From NCBI RefSeq assembly GCF_004827385.1, contig NZ_SRXN01000032.1, forward strand, positions 1 through 64,000: 64,000 bases of DNA, in the 5' to 3' direction. The number at the start of each line of letters is the position of its first letter. Position 1 is the first letter of the stretch. The translations under genes were made by a program, and so were the position numbers. Below, one piece after another: positions 52,545-63,649 of this stretch. Source of the DNA: Ensifer sp. MPMI2T. GTDB taxonomy: Bacteria; Pseudomonadota; Alphaproteobacteria; Rhizobiales; Rhizobiaceae. The notes beneath the pieces are model-generated. The model was not told the DNA's origin. It ran no database searches and worked only from the letters and a program-made list of their open reading frames with translations.

Positions 52545-54191
52545 TCAGAAGAGAGCCGCGGTCTTTTGCAGAGTCACCCAGACGCCCCAGACAATTGGGA
52601 TCACAACCACGGCCCAGGCCAGCAAAGCCAGGCCGTCCAGGCCGCCTCGACCGATGCCGAACGAGCCGGTCAGCCCCGACTGAGTGGCGGATTTCGCCTG
52701 CAATGCCGAGACTTCCTCCGACTTCATGAACCATTTTTCCGGGAGCGGGCGAACTAGCGCATTTGCGATCAGTCCGAGTGCCAGCATGCCGGCCAGGATA
52801 TACATCGTGAAATCGTAGACCTGGTCGCGTGGTATGCCTGCGGCAATCTGGAATTCGCGGATGTAGTTAACGACGACCGGACCGATAATCCCGGCAGTGG
52901 CCCATGCGGTCAGTAGACGGCCATGGATGGCGCCGACGAACTGTGTCCCGAAAATATCGGCGAGATAGGCGGGAACCGTGGCAAAGCCACCGCCATACAT
53001 GGACAGGATTACGCAGAGGATCGCGACGAACAGCACCTGGCTGCCCATATGCGCAGCCGTTGGTGCCAGCGAATAGAGAATGATGCCGAGGATAAAGAAC
53101 GTGTAATAGGTGTTCTTCCGGCCGATCTTGTCCGAGAACGACGCCCAAAAGAAACGGCCGCCGATGTTGAACAGCGACAGCAAGCCGGCAAAACCGGCAG
53201 CGATTGCTGCAATCGCAGTTTTCTGCGCGTCGTCGAGCTGCGTGAAGGTGAGTTCGCGCTGGCCAATCAGTCGGCCGCCGAAGATTTCCTGCAGCATAGG
53301 TGACGCCATCCCGATCACGCCGATGCCAGCCGAAACGTTGAGGCAGAGCACGGCCCAGATCAGCCAGAACTGTTTCGTCTTGTGGGCATCGCGCAGGTGC
53401 ACGTGGCGAGTAGTGATCATCGTCGTCTTGGCCGCCGTCGGCATCGTCCAGCCATCCGGCCGCCAACCGGCCGGCGGTATTCGATAGCCGAAGGCACCAC
53501 CCATCATGAAGACAAAATAGATCACCGCCATGACGAGAAAAGTCTGCCAGACGCCGACAGAATCGGGAGACTTGAAGTAGGTCATCAACATGTCCGCGAG
53601 CGGTGCGCCGATCATGGCACCGCCGCCGAAGCCCATGATGGCCATGCCAGTCGCCATGCCGCGACGGTCGGGAAACCACTTAATCAGCGTCGATACCGGC
53701 GAGATATAGCCGAGACCCAGGCCAACGCCGCCAACGACGCCGGCGCCCAGCCACATCAGCCATAATTGGTGTGTCTTCACGCCGATTGCTGCCAAGGTGA
53801 TGCCACCGCACCAGCAGAGAGCCGAGACGAAACCCGCCTTGCGCGGGCCGACGCGCTCGAGCCATCCGCCCCAAAGCGCTGCCGACGATCCGAGAAGCAC
53901 GAAGAACAGCGTATAGATCCAGCCGAGGTCGGCAACGCGCCAGTCGCAAGTCGTGGTGAACAGAGCCGCAATGAGGTTGAGGTCGGCACAAGCTACGGAC
54001 TGATTGATGCCGATCGCTTTGGACAGTGGCAGCCAGAAGACGCTGAAGCCATAGGCCATCCCGATACAGAGATGAATGGCGAGCGCTGCCGGCGGAACCA
54101 GCCAGCGATTGAAGCCGGGCTGTGCGATGATGCGCTCTCGGTCGAATATGCCGCCGGCATAGCCACCGGGCATGATGTCTGTCGATGTCAT
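52545..54191 (-). CDS. OFA-family major facilitator (oxalate/formate-type carboxylate antiporter)
   Basis: A 548-residue MFS transporter with 12 spans. OFA features: HLCIGMAYGFSVFWLPLSKA in TM1, GWIYTLFFVLLGSSAALWG, LGLGYISPVSTLIKWFPDRRGMATGMAIMGFGGGAM (the characteristic TM4-5 segment), and FWASFSDKIGRKNTYY between halves. The C terminus has an added segment with two more hydrophobic stretches. The ATG at 54191 has GGAGGAGCATTT upstream. The substrate is likely a small carboxylate (oxalate, formate or related). Controlled by the sigma-54 promoter and two-component pair upstream. Confidence 0.88.
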   Translation of the reverse strand: MTSTDIMPGGYAGGIFDRERIIAQPGFNRWLVPPAALAIHLCIGMAYGFSVFWLPLSKAIGINQSVACADLNLIAALFTTTCDWRVADLGWIYTLFFVLLGSSAALWGGWLERVGPRKAGFVSALCWCGGITLAAIGVKTHQLWLMWLGAGVVGGVGLGLGYISPVSTLIKWFPDRRGMATGMAIMGFGGGAMIGAPLADMLMTYFKSPDSVGVWQTFLVMAVIYFVFMMGGAFGYRIPPAGWRPDGWTMPTAAKTTMITTRHVHLRDAHKTKQFWLIWAVLCLNVSAGIGVIGMASPMLQEIFGGRLIGQRELTFTQLDDAQKTAIAAIAAGFAGLLSLFNIGGRFFWASFSDKIGRKNTYYTFFILGIILYSLAPTAAHMGSQVLFVAILCVILSMYGGGFATVPAYLADIFGTQFVGAIHGRLLTAWATAGIIGPVVVNYIREFQIAAGIPRDQVYDFTMYILAGMLALGLIANALVRPLPEKWFMKSEEVSALQAKSATQSGLTGSFGIGRGGLDGLALLAWAVVVIPIVWGVWVTLQKTAALF

Positions 54192-54341
54192 AAATGCTCC
54201 TCCGCGTCGATCCCGATCGGATCTCGATGAACTCTGGATAAAGCGCATGGGTCGTTGCGGCTCCTCCGCCGCTCCCCGCCAGCAGCCACAGATGCCGCCG
54301 CATGGTCGTTAACGGCCACGCCCTCCCTCCGAAGGGAGCAA

Positions 54342-54357
54342 TGCAATCGTCGTGCCA
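54342..54357 (-). promoter_or_regulatory. Sigma-54 promoter of the OFA transporter
   Basis: On the minus strand: TGGCACG-ACGA-TTGCA, an exact match to the -24/-12 consensus (TGGCACG-N4-TTGCW) with the conserved GG and GC. The -12 element is 151 bp before the start codon. A gene for an NtrC-type activator lies close by. Confidence 0.85.
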
Positions 54358-54363
54358 AGGGGT

Positions 54364-54375
54364 ATCACGCGTGAT
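54364..54375. promoter_or_regulatory. Perfect 12-bp palindrome next to the sigma-54 promoter
   Basis: ATCACGCGTGAT, fully self-complementary, seven bases upstream of the -24 element. Could bind a second regulator in addition to the NtrC-type activator. No known factor is assigned. Confidence 0.45.
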
Positions 54376-54410
54376 TTCAAAAGCTTAGGGTCTCAGGAGG
54401 CAGGGCGCCT

Positions 54411-54445
54411 GGACAAATTGTCCATTCGCTCCGGACAAACTGTCC
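54411..54445. promoter_or_regulatory. Tandem enhancer dyads (activator binding sites)
   Basis: GGACAAATTGTCC (54411-54423) and GGACAAACTGTCC (54433-54445), two dyads 22 bp centre to centre, or two helical turns. They lie 54-88 bp upstream of the -24 box. This is the expected layout of upstream activator sites for the NtrC-type regulator encoded at 56459-57844. They fall just past the kinase stop codon. Confidence 0.7.
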
Positions 54446-54447
54446 CA

Positions 54448-56458
54448 TCAGGTTGCTTCGGGGAGCCAGATCGTGAAGGTTGCGCCCTTTCCGGGCCGGC
54501 TATTGACGGTGATGGTTCCGCCTTGGCGGCTGATGAGGGTCTGGCTGATGGAGAGGCCGAGGCCGGTCCCTTCCTGGCGCTTGGTCGTGAAGAAAGGATC
54601 GAAGACCTTTGCGGCGACCTCTTTAGCCATTCCGATACCAGTGTCGGCAACAACGATTTCCACACCCGAGCGTCGCTCGCGGTCACGGTCGCTGGTGAGG
54701 AGTGACAGGACTCCGCCGTCCGGCATGGCGTGGATGGCATTGACGATCAAGTTGACGATTACCTGTTGCAGCTCTGTCCGGTTCATCAGAACAAGGCGGG
54801 AAGCGCTGTCTTCGCTGCTTACCTCGATCAACGCCTCGCCGAGCAGGTGTTGAACCAGCGGCAGGCAATCGGCGATGATCTTACCTGGCGCATGGCGTTC
54901 GAGGATGCCGGCGAATTCCTCCGGCCGGGCGAATTGCAGGAGTTTGGTGACGATCTGACTGATGCGGTGAATCTGTTCATCGAGGAGCCGGAATTCGGTC
55001 TTTGCCAGTTTGGCCTTCTCGCCGATCACAGAACGGATCACTTCGAGATTTCCTTGCATTACGGCGACCGGATTGTTGATCTCATGCGCAACTCCCGCGG
55101 TGATCTCGCCGATTGCCGCGAGCTTCTCGGACATGATCAGTTGCTTGGTCGTCGCCTCGAGCTTGTGATTGGCGAGTTGCAATTCACGCGTACGCTCATC
55201 GACGCGGGCATTGAGTTCCTCGTTCCACGATCTGAGCTCCTTATCGCGCTGCTGCAACTGATCGAGCAAATGGTCGAGGTGGACCGCCACCCGGCCGATC
55301 TCATCGTGGCTGTCGACCGGGCCGGTGCGAGCACTAAGGTCGCCGGTCTCAACCTTGCCGATCGTGACATTGACGCGCTCCAGAGGTGTGAAGATAGCCC
55401 GGGCCCATTTGAGAAAGATTGGCACACTTGCAACTGCGATCGTCAGGAACACGAGAGCAATGGTAAAGACGGTCTCGTATTTCGCGGCCGTGAACGGTGC
55501 CTCCAGAAACCCGACATAGAGCATGCCGACCCGCTTGCCATAGCTGTCGGCGATCGGCTCATAGGCCGAGATGTACCAATCGTTGACGACGAAGGCGCTG
55601 TCGAGCCAGGTCTCGCCATGGTCGAGAACGGCGGAGCGGACGGCGACGGAGACACGCGTACCAAGCGCCCGACGTCCTTCGAAGAGGCGAACATTGGTGC
55701 TGATGCGGACATCGTCGAGGAACAGCGTCGCGGTGCCTTGGCTGCCCTCTGGCAAGCTGGCTGCGCGATAGACGAGATCGTTGATCGTGTCGATGAAAAG
55801 AAGATTTTGATTGAGCAACATGCCGCCGACAAGGATGGCGCGACTTCCGTCGCCGAGCAAAATAGGGCTCGCGCTTTGCACCACCATGCCGCGTCTTTCC
55901 TCACTCTTGTCGGTTGGTAGGGCGTTTGGCGTCGGCACGAGCGCCAGCCGGGCGCGCTCTGCAAGCGCCGGCGACAGGCGCCGCAAGTCCTCGGGATCAA
56001 AGATGTCGATCGCTGTCGCCGGCCGACCATCAATAGCGGCGCGAATGATCGGCCAGTCGGTGCGGAGCCGAGTTCCCGTTTCTTCGGAGCTGGAAGCCAG
56101 CAAGATTCCGTCCGAGCCGACGATATAGAGGAAGTCGAGATCGAGTTGCTTCCTGCTGTCGCCCAGCAATTCCGTGAGCGCCGGCCGGCCCTTGCCCACC
56201 ACATCGCGAAAGCGAGCCGACCCTCCCAGCGCCGTGATGTGCTCGCCGGTGTTCTCAAGGATGCGGGCAAGATATTGATGGGCGATCGTCAGGTCGCCAT
56301 TGACCTTGGAGATCAGGGCGGCATCGAATTTCGTGTCCCAGCGATAGACCGTCACCCCGAGCAAAAGCGGTAGGATAACGAGCATCGGCAGGAGTGCGAT
56401 GGCGAGTAGCCGGTATCGGACGGAACGGGCCGGCGGACCGGCGCCGGAATAAGCGGCG

Positions 56459-56466
<8 letters not shown>
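54448..56466 (-). CDS. Cache-domain sensor histidine kinase (DctB-like)
   Basis: A 672-residue membrane kinase. TM1 is at about 17-40. A periplasmic Cache domain of some 280 residues (DFLYIVGSDGILLASSS, then WYISAYEPIADSYGKRVGMLYVGF) precedes TM2 (about 335-355). HAMP and a coiled coil follow, then HisKA with ITAGVAHEINNP and an ATPase domain with NLIVNAIHAMPDGG, VADTGIGM, FDPFFTTK and GTGLGLSIS. All catalytic boxes are present. It should sense a small periplasmic carboxylate. It overlaps the regulator gene by 8 bp and lies upstream of the transporter. Confidence 0.9.
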
Positions 56467-57844
<1,378 letters not shown>

Positions 57845-58017
57845 TCAGCTTTTGCCTCCTCCAACGCAATTAGGAAGCGCAAAAGGAGGGCAAAAGACAA
57901 TAGCAAAGTTTTCAGCTGCCAAGAAAGTTAGTCCATGGGGAGACTTGTTTGAAAGCATTCCACCGAATGATTGATATACGCACTACTTCGGCACTGCGCC
58001 CCCGATGAAGCGAATTC

Positions 58018-58929
58018 TCACGGCATCTGGGCACCGGTAACCGTGACGTAGATCGAATAGAGCGAAGTGGTCGCAGCGATGAAGAGGCGATTGCGGCGCG
58101 GCCCGCCGAAGGTGAGGTTCGCGACGGTTTGCGGCACGAGGATCTTGCCCAGAAGCGCGCCGTCCGGCGCGAAACAGTGCACGCCGTCGCCGGCGCTCGA
58201 CCAGAGGTTCCCCGCCGTGTCCGTCCGGACACCGTCCGGTATGCCGTTGTCGATTGTCGCGAAGATGCGGCCGTTGGCGAGTTTATCGCCGACGACGTCG
58301 AAAGCGCGGATGTGGCGCGGGAGATTCTCGTCGTGGCTCGCGCCAGAGTCCGCGACATAGAGGACCTTCTCGTCGGCGGAGAAGGCGAGGCCGTTCGGCT
58401 GGCTGAAGTCGGTGACGACGGCTTTGAGTTCGCCGGTCTGCGGATCGAGTCGATAGACGTTCCGCGTCGCCTGCTCCGGCTCCGCCCGATAGCCCTCATA
58501 GTCCGAAAGAATGCCGTAGGTCGGGTCGGTGAACCAGATCGTCCCATCGGATCGGACGACCACGTCGTTCGGTGAGTTAAGGCTTTTGCCCTGGTAGCTT
58601 TCCGCAAGCACCGTGATCGCGCCGTCGATCTCCGTGCGGGTAACTCGCCGCGTCCCGTGCTCGCAGGAAACCAGGCGACCCTCCCGGTCGCGCGTATGGC
58701 CGTTGGCGAAGCTCGAAGGCTGGCGGAAGACGGAGACGCCACCTTCGGGTGTCCAGCGCAGCATCCTCTGGTTCGGAATGTCGCTCCAGAGGAGCTGGTT
58801 TGCATCGCTGAACCAGACGGGGCCTTCCGCCCAACGGCAGCCTGTATAGAGCTCCTCGAGCCGGGCACTGCCGATGATCATGCGAGCGAAGCGCGGGTCG
58901 TGAATTTGGTAGATCGGGTTCTTGGCCAT
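58018..58929 (-). CDS. SMP-30/gluconolactonase-family lactonase
   Basis: A 303-residue six-bladed beta-propeller. Metal-site and family segments: EGPVWFSDANQLLWSDIP (first glutamate), SPNDVVVRSDGTIWFTDP (asparagine), QPNGLAFSADEKVLYVADSG (asparagine) and PDGVRTDTAGNLW (aspartate). Such enzymes open sugar lactones, giving aldonic acids. ATG at 58929. Last gene of the sugar importer operon, so it probably acts on a catabolic intermediate of the imported sugar. Confidence 0.9.
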   Translation of the reverse strand: MAKNPIYQIHDPRFARMIIGSARLEELYTGCRWAEGPVWFSDANQLLWSDIPNQRMLRWTPEGGVSVFRQPSSFANGHTRDREGRLVSCEHGTRRVTRTEIDGAITVLAESYQGKSLNSPNDVVVRSDGTIWFTDPTYGILSDYEGYRAEPEQATRNVYRLDPQTGELKAVVTDFSQPNGLAFSADEKVLYVADSGASHDENLPRHIRAFDVVGDKLANGRIFATIDNGIPDGVRTDTAGNLWSSAGDGVHCFAPDGALLGKILVPQTVANLTFGGPRRNRLFIAATTSLYSIYVTVTGAQMP

Positions 58930-58951
58930 GAATGGTGCTTTCTGTATCCCG

Positions 58952-59902
58952 CTAGCGCACACCCGGCTGTCGGCCGCCTGCGAGCATGATGACGCTGATG
59001 ATGATGAGCCCGGTCATGATCAGGCGGATGCCTGCACCAAGGCCGTACGTGTTGAGCATGGAGACGACCAGGAACATGAAGAGCGAAGCGCCCCATATGC
59101 CGGGCACGTTCGAATCGCCGCCCGCAACCGCCGTGCCGCCGAGGACGACTACGGCGATCGACATCAGCAGGTATTCAGTACCCATGTTGAGCGCCGCGCC
59201 GCCGGAGAAACAGGCGAGCAGATAGCCGGCAAGCGAGGCAAGCACGGCGCAGAAGACGTAGGTGACGAAGCGGGTGCCGTCGACCGGAATTCCCGCCATC
59301 TTCGCCGCTGGCATGCTCTGCCCGATTGCCGAAATCCAGCGCCCATAGATGGTCCTTTCAAGCAGGAACCAGGCGATGACCGAGATGACAAGCGCGATGA
59401 TGGCGACGTTCGGAATCCCAAGCGTATTGGCGATGGTGAAATCCGCAAGAAAGTTCGGGGGCTTGATGCGCAACCCGCGATTGGTCCAGATCGCCGCCGA
59501 CTGGACGATGAAGCTCATCGAGAGCGTCGCGATGATCGGCGGGATGCGGAGTGCCTTGATGAGGGCATAGTTCAAAATGCCCACCCCTATTCCGATGAGC
59601 ACTGCAACACCGAGACCAGCCAGGATCATCGCATTGTCGACGTCCATGAGCTTCAGCGCCACCGTTCCTGCGAGCGTCATCGTGGACGGGACCGAAAGAT
59701 CGACATTGCCGGGACCGAGCGTGATGACGAACATCTGGCCGATGCCGACAATGATGGAGAAGGCGGCGAAGGTGAGCGCCGCTTGCGACAGGTCCAGCGT
59801 GCTCGCACCGCCCGTCACCATGATTGTGGCGAACCAGACGACAAAGGCTGCGACCCACGACCAGATCCATGGCTTGCGAGCAACACGGTCAAGCATCCTC
59901 AT
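58952..59902 (-). CDS. Sugar ABC importer permease (RbsC-like), second
   Basis: A 316-residue permease of the BPD_transp_2 family with about eight to nine spans. The ATPase-contact region is ERTIYGRWISAIGQSMPAAKMAGIPVDGTRFVTYVF, and the signature VVLGGTAVAGGDSNVPGIWGA lies near the C terminus. Overlaps the first permease stop by 4 bp, so translation is coupled. Forms a heterodimer with the first permease. Confidence 0.9.
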   Translation of the reverse strand: MRMLDRVARKPWIWSWVAAFVVWFATIMVTGGASTLDLSQAALTFAAFSIIVGIGQMFVITLGPGNVDLSVPSTMTLAGTVALKLMDVDNAMILAGLGVAVLIGIGVGILNYALIKALRIPPIIATLSMSFIVQSAAIWTNRGLRIKPPNFLADFTIANTLGIPNVAIIALVISVIAWFLLERTIYGRWISAIGQSMPAAKMAGIPVDGTRFVTYVFCAVLASLAGYLLACFSGGAALNMGTEYLLMSIAVVVLGGTAVAGGDSNVPGIWGASLFMFLVVSMLNTYGLGAGIRLIMTGLIIISVIMLAGGRQPGVR

Positions 59903-60846
59903 TGGCCTTTCTCCCGCTTCTCGACGCGGTTGAGGAAGAGGCGCAGTGCCAGCACGATGATGAGGATCACCCCCTGTGCGCCGATCTGCCAGTCGGGCGA
60001 AATGCGCAGGAAAGAAAGAAACGAGCCGGCGAGCGTCAGGGTCAAGGCTCCGATCACGGCGCCGACCGGAGAAACCCGCCCGCCGATGAACTCGCCGCCA
60101 CCGAGGATCACGCCAGCGATCGAAAGCAGCGTGTATCGAAGTGCGATGTTTGCGTCAGCCGAGGTCGTGAGACCAACGAGCGCGATGCCGGCGAGGACCG
60201 CGAAGAAGCCGGCAAGCCCATAGGCAGCCGCCCGCGCGGCAAGCACCGACCAACCGGCCCGTTCGACCGAACGCTCATTGCCACCGACGCCGCGGATCAG
60301 CACGCCGAGCGAAGAGCGCATGACGAGGAGATGCGCGACCAAGGCGATGACGATGCTCGCGATGATGGCGATCGGAGCGAGAGGCGGCTTCGTCGTCATC
60401 AACGCGCGCGCCCAATCCGGCGCCTGCCCGCCCGGCGCCGGCAAGAGGAGGACGGCAAGGCCTCCCCAGACGAAGCTCATCCCGAGCGACACCACGATCG
60501 ATGGCAGGTCACGCAGGTGAATGACGACGCCAAGCACCGCATAGACGAGAACCGCACCGGCGAGGATGAGCGTCCCCAAAAGCGGCGCGTCGCGCAGGAA
60601 GGTCGCCGTGACGCAGGCGACGAAGCTAACGAAAGTGCCCATCGACAGATCGAGGTCGTTGACCGCCATGATGAGCATCTGCGCGATCGTCGCGAGCGCG
60701 ATCGGGACGGCGAGATTGAAGAGTAAGTTCAGCCCGACATAGCTCATCGCCCGCGGCTGCAGCCAGAACACGCCCGCAAGCAGCACGGTCAGCGAAAGTG
60801 CGGGGATCGCCAGCCGCATCGCATCGGCGGAAAGGGCCGGCCTCAT
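59899..60846 (-). CDS. Sugar ABC importer permease (RbsC-like), first
   Basis: A 315-residue permease, paralogous to the next gene. The ATPase-contact loop is MRSSLGVLIRGVGGNERSVERAGWSVLAARAAAYG, and GVILGGGEFIGGRVSPVGAVIGAL is the family signature. About eight to nine spans. It overlaps the ATPase gene by 4 bp and the second permease by 4 bp. The pairing of two different permeases is usual for this class of sugar importer. Confidence 0.9.
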   Translation of the reverse strand: MRPALSADAMRLAIPALSLTVLLAGVFWLQPRAMSYVGLNLLFNLAVPIALATIAQMLIMAVNDLDLSMGTFVSFVACVTATFLRDAPLLGTLILAGAVLVYAVLGVVIHLRDLPSIVVSLGMSFVWGGLAVLLLPAPGGQAPDWARALMTTKPPLAPIAIIASIVIALVAHLLVMRSSLGVLIRGVGGNERSVERAGWSVLAARAAAYGLAGFFAVLAGIALVGLTTSADANIALRYTLLSIAGVILGGGEFIGGRVSPVGAVIGALTLTLAGSFLSFLRISPDWQIGAQGVILIIVLALRLFLNRVEKREKGQ

Positions 60847-62297
60847 GCCGCGGCTCCCCGGAAGGAAGCGGCGAGAATATTCTCCTCGCTAACCGCATCG
60901 CCTGCGAGTTCCGCGACGATCGCGCCCTCGCGAAAGACATAGACGCGATCGCAGAGGCAGACTTCCTCCATCTCGGTCGAATACCAGACGAAGGTGCGAC
61001 CGCCCAGGGCCTGCTGGCGCACGATCTCGTAGACCTCCTGCTTCGTGCCGACGTCGACGCCGCGCATCGGGTCGTCCATCAGGACCACCGGGGCGCGGGT
61101 CGAGAGCGCCCGCGCGAACAGCACCTTCTGCTGGTTGCCGCCCGACAGCGACAGGATGCGGTTGGCGAGATCCTGCGTCCGGATGTCGATGCGGCGCTTC
61201 CACTCGGCGCCGCGCTCCGCCTCGGCTGCCGCGTTAATCATGCCGCGAGTGGCGAGATCGCCGAGCGAGCCGATTGAGAGATTCTTCAGGATGCTCCAGA
61301 GTTCGAAGACGCCGTTTAAGTGCCGGTCACCGGCTACGAAGGTCACCGCGGGGTCGCGACGGGGCAGCCAGTCGCTGGATTGAGCCGCATGAAGTTTCAT
61401 CAGCATCCGTGTCTGGCCGTGGCCGGCGAGCCCCGCAAACCCGACGAGCTCGCCACGCCTCGCACGGAACGGCATACCGCTACCGCCCTGCTCCACCACG
61501 ACGGGCGCCGCGGCGAGGTCCCGGACCGCACGGCGATGTGCCTCGCCTTTCACAACGCTCCCCATGGCTTCAACGAGGCCGCGCTCGGTCCAATCGCCGG
61601 CAGGCCGGTCGGCGACGATGCGTCCGTCCTTCATCACCACGATGCGGCTCGCCGTGGTCAGGATCTCATTCAGTATGTGCGAGATGAAAATGACCGATCC
61701 GCCCGCGGCGATGAAGCGGCGGACGTAGGTGAGCATCTGCTCCGCAAGGCTTGCATCAAGCGACGAAGTCGGCTCATCGAGGATCACGAGCCGCGGTGCC
61801 ACGCCCGCGTGCGAGAAGGCCGTGGCGATCTCAACCATCTGACGCTCGGTGATCGAAAGTTCGCCGACGCTCCTGTCGCTGGCTATTCCATGCCCGGGAA
61901 AGACCGCATCGAGGCTCCGCTCGATCACCTCTTTTGCTCGCTTTCGCCAGCCGAAGCCGCCGAGATGGCGGTGCATCATGCGGGTGTTCTCGACGACGGT
62001 TAGATTAGGGCAGAGCGACAGCTCCTGGAAGACGCAGCGAACGCCGCGCGCCCGGGCGGAATTGATGCCGTAACGCGTCAGCACCTCGCCGTCACCGGAG
62101 ATATTGCCCTGATGCGGGGTCAATCCGCCATTGATGACGCTGACGATCGTCGATTTCCCGGCGCCGTTATGGCCGACGAGGCCGAGGCATTCGCCGGGCA
62201 AGATCGCGAGCGTCACGCCGTCGAGCGCCTTGACCGCCCCGAAACAGACCTTGGCGTCGGCGACTTCAACAATCGCCTTCAGCTTTTCACCCGTCAT
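60843..62297 (-). CDS. Sugar ABC importer ATPase (RbsA-like, tandem domains)
   Basis: A 484-residue protein with two nucleotide-binding domains. Domain 1: VGHNGAGKSTIVSV (Walker A), LSITERQMVEIA (signature variant) and LVILDEPTSSLD (Walker B). Domain 2: the Walker A position reads GLAGHGQTR, degenerate as is normal for RbsA-type second domains, with LSGGNQQKVLFARAL and VVLMDDPMRGVDVG. ATG at 62297. It follows the binding-protein gene by 66 bp. It energises uptake with the two permeases. Confidence 0.92.
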   Translation of the reverse strand: MTGEKLKAIVEVADAKVCFGAVKALDGVTLAILPGECLGLVGHNGAGKSTIVSVINGGLTPHQGNISGDGEVLTRYGINSARARGVRCVFQELSLCPNLTVVENTRMMHRHLGGFGWRKRAKEVIERSLDAVFPGHGIASDRSVGELSITERQMVEIATAFSHAGVAPRLVILDEPTSSLDASLAEQMLTYVRRFIAAGGSVIFISHILNEILTTASRIVVMKDGRIVADRPAGDWTERGLVEAMGSVVKGEAHRRAVRDLAAAPVVVEQGGSGMPFRARRGELVGFAGLAGHGQTRMLMKLHAAQSSDWLPRRDPAVTFVAGDRHLNGVFELWSILKNLSIGSLGDLATRGMINAAAEAERGAEWKRRIDIRTQDLANRILSLSGGNQQKVLFARALSTRAPVVLMDDPMRGVDVGTKQEVYEIVRQQALGGRTFVWYSTEMEEVCLCDRVYVFREGAIVAELAGDAVSEENILAASFRGAAA

Positions 62298-62363
62298 TGA
62301 TGCCGTCTGCTCCAGGAGAAACCGTCGCCGCGCGGCCGAAACCGCGCGGCATGCAGTGAAGCC

Positions 62364-63380
62364 TCACTTGGCCGCTTCGATGACCTTGATCGCGTCTTCC
62401 TGCGCATATTCGACGTTGGCGACGCCGCCGGCCTGGGTATTGGCGAGGTTCTGTTCGAGGTTGTCCTGGTCGATGCGCAGGAATGGCACCACGAGATCCT
62501 TCTTCACTTCCTTCCCTTCGAGGATCTGCTGGGCGACCCAGAAGGCGAGCGTCGAGACGCCGGGGGCAATCGAGACCGACATCGTCTCATAGCCGTTGGC
62601 CTCTTTCTGCTCCTTCCACCATTTGAGCTCGTCTTCACGGTTCCCCATGACGATCACCGGCATCGGCCGCTTCGCTGCCGCTATCGCCTGTGCCGCGCCG
62701 TATCCGTCGCCGCCCTGCGTCACGACGCCGGCGATCTCCGGCAGGCTTGGCAGAATGCCGGCGACTGCCTTCTGCGCCACGTCCTGTGCCCAGTCGCCAT
62801 GGACCGAGCCGACGATCTTGAATTGCGAGAACTGCTTGACGCCCTCGTGGATGCCGGCCGAGATCTCGTCGTCGACGAAAACACCGGCAAGGCCGCGGAT
62901 CTCGAGCAGATTGCCGCCCTGCGGCAGCTTCTTCGAGAGATATTCGACCTGGCTGCGGCCCATTTCCTTGAAGTTGACAGCGATGCGCCAGGCGCAGGGC
63001 TCGGTGACGATGCCGTCGAAGGAGACGACCGTGATCCCCGCATCGCACGCCTCTTTCACGGCACCGTTCAGCGCAGTCGGAGACGCGGCGTTGAGGACGA
63101 TCGCGTCATAGCCCTGCAGGATCATGTTCTGGATCTGCGCGGCCTGCTCGGTCGCCTGGTTCTCGGCCGTCGTGAAGGCGTCAGCGGCAGCAACGACGCC
63201 GGCCTTGACCGCTTCGCCCGTCACCTTGTTCCAGCTCGTCAGCATGGCCTGGCGCCAGGAGTTGCCAGCATAATTGTTGGAAAGGGCGATCTTCTTGCCC
63301 GATGTGTCGGCAAGAGCCGATACCGGCATGGCTGCGCACGCCACGGCGACAGACGCCATAAGCATCTTGCGAATTGTCAT
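62364..63380 (-). CDS. Periplasmic sugar-binding protein (RbsB-like)
   Basis: A 338-residue class B periplasmic binding protein. The signal peptide ends SALADTS; the core shows ALSNNYAGNSWRQAML, NMILQGYDAIVLNAASPTAL, DAGITVVSFDGIV and VVTQGGDGYGAAQA, the family-4 peripla-BP layout. ATG at 63380 with GGGAGGAGAC upstream, a strong ribosome site. First gene of the operon (binding protein, ATPase, permease, permease, lactonase). The ligand is unknown; an aldose or related polyol is likely. Confidence 0.92.
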   Translation of the reverse strand: MTIRKMLMASVAVACAAMPVSALADTSGKKIALSNNYAGNSWRQAMLTSWNKVTGEAVKAGVVAAADAFTTAENQATEQAAQIQNMILQGYDAIVLNAASPTALNGAVKEACDAGITVVSFDGIVTEPCAWRIAVNFKEMGRSQVEYLSKKLPQGGNLLEIRGLAGVFVDDEISAGIHEGVKQFSQFKIVGSVHGDWAQDVAQKAVAGILPSLPEIAGVVTQGGDGYGAAQAIAAAKRPMPVIVMGNREDELKWWKEQKEANGYETMSVSIAPGVSTLAFWVAQQILEGKEVKKDLVVPFLRIDQDNLEQNLANTQAGGVANVEYAQEDAIKVIEAAK

Positions 63381-63649
63381 GTCTCCTCCCTCCGAATCCG
63401 TTCTTCGATCGGATCGCTTCATTGCCGCTGCTATTCGCGCACGGCCGAAATTAATTCTTGCACTGAGCTTCCTCCTCTCAGTAAGGGCAGGATGAGCGAG
63501 AACGGGACGGCTGTACAGGCGGCACAAGGCAAGACGTTTGCGGTTTTTGCGCAAGAGGATGCGGGTTTACGCAGGACGCGAGGCCGTCTCGGGCGTTTAA
63601 CTGGGCAGGCGCTCGCAGCACGGAAGCGACCGCGGGAGGAATTGCGGAC
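63381..63649. other. Divergent regulatory gap between sugar operon and GAF gene
   Basis: 269 bp that should hold promoters in both directions. A short A+T-rich tract (AAATTAATTC near 63450) is the best candidate for the sugar operon promoter. No operator was assigned. Confidence 0.45.

Noticed and set aside
58922-60223. 433-codon plus-strand frame opposite the permeases
   Set aside because: Highly charged sequence, low complexity, no start signal; shadow of membrane-protein codons.
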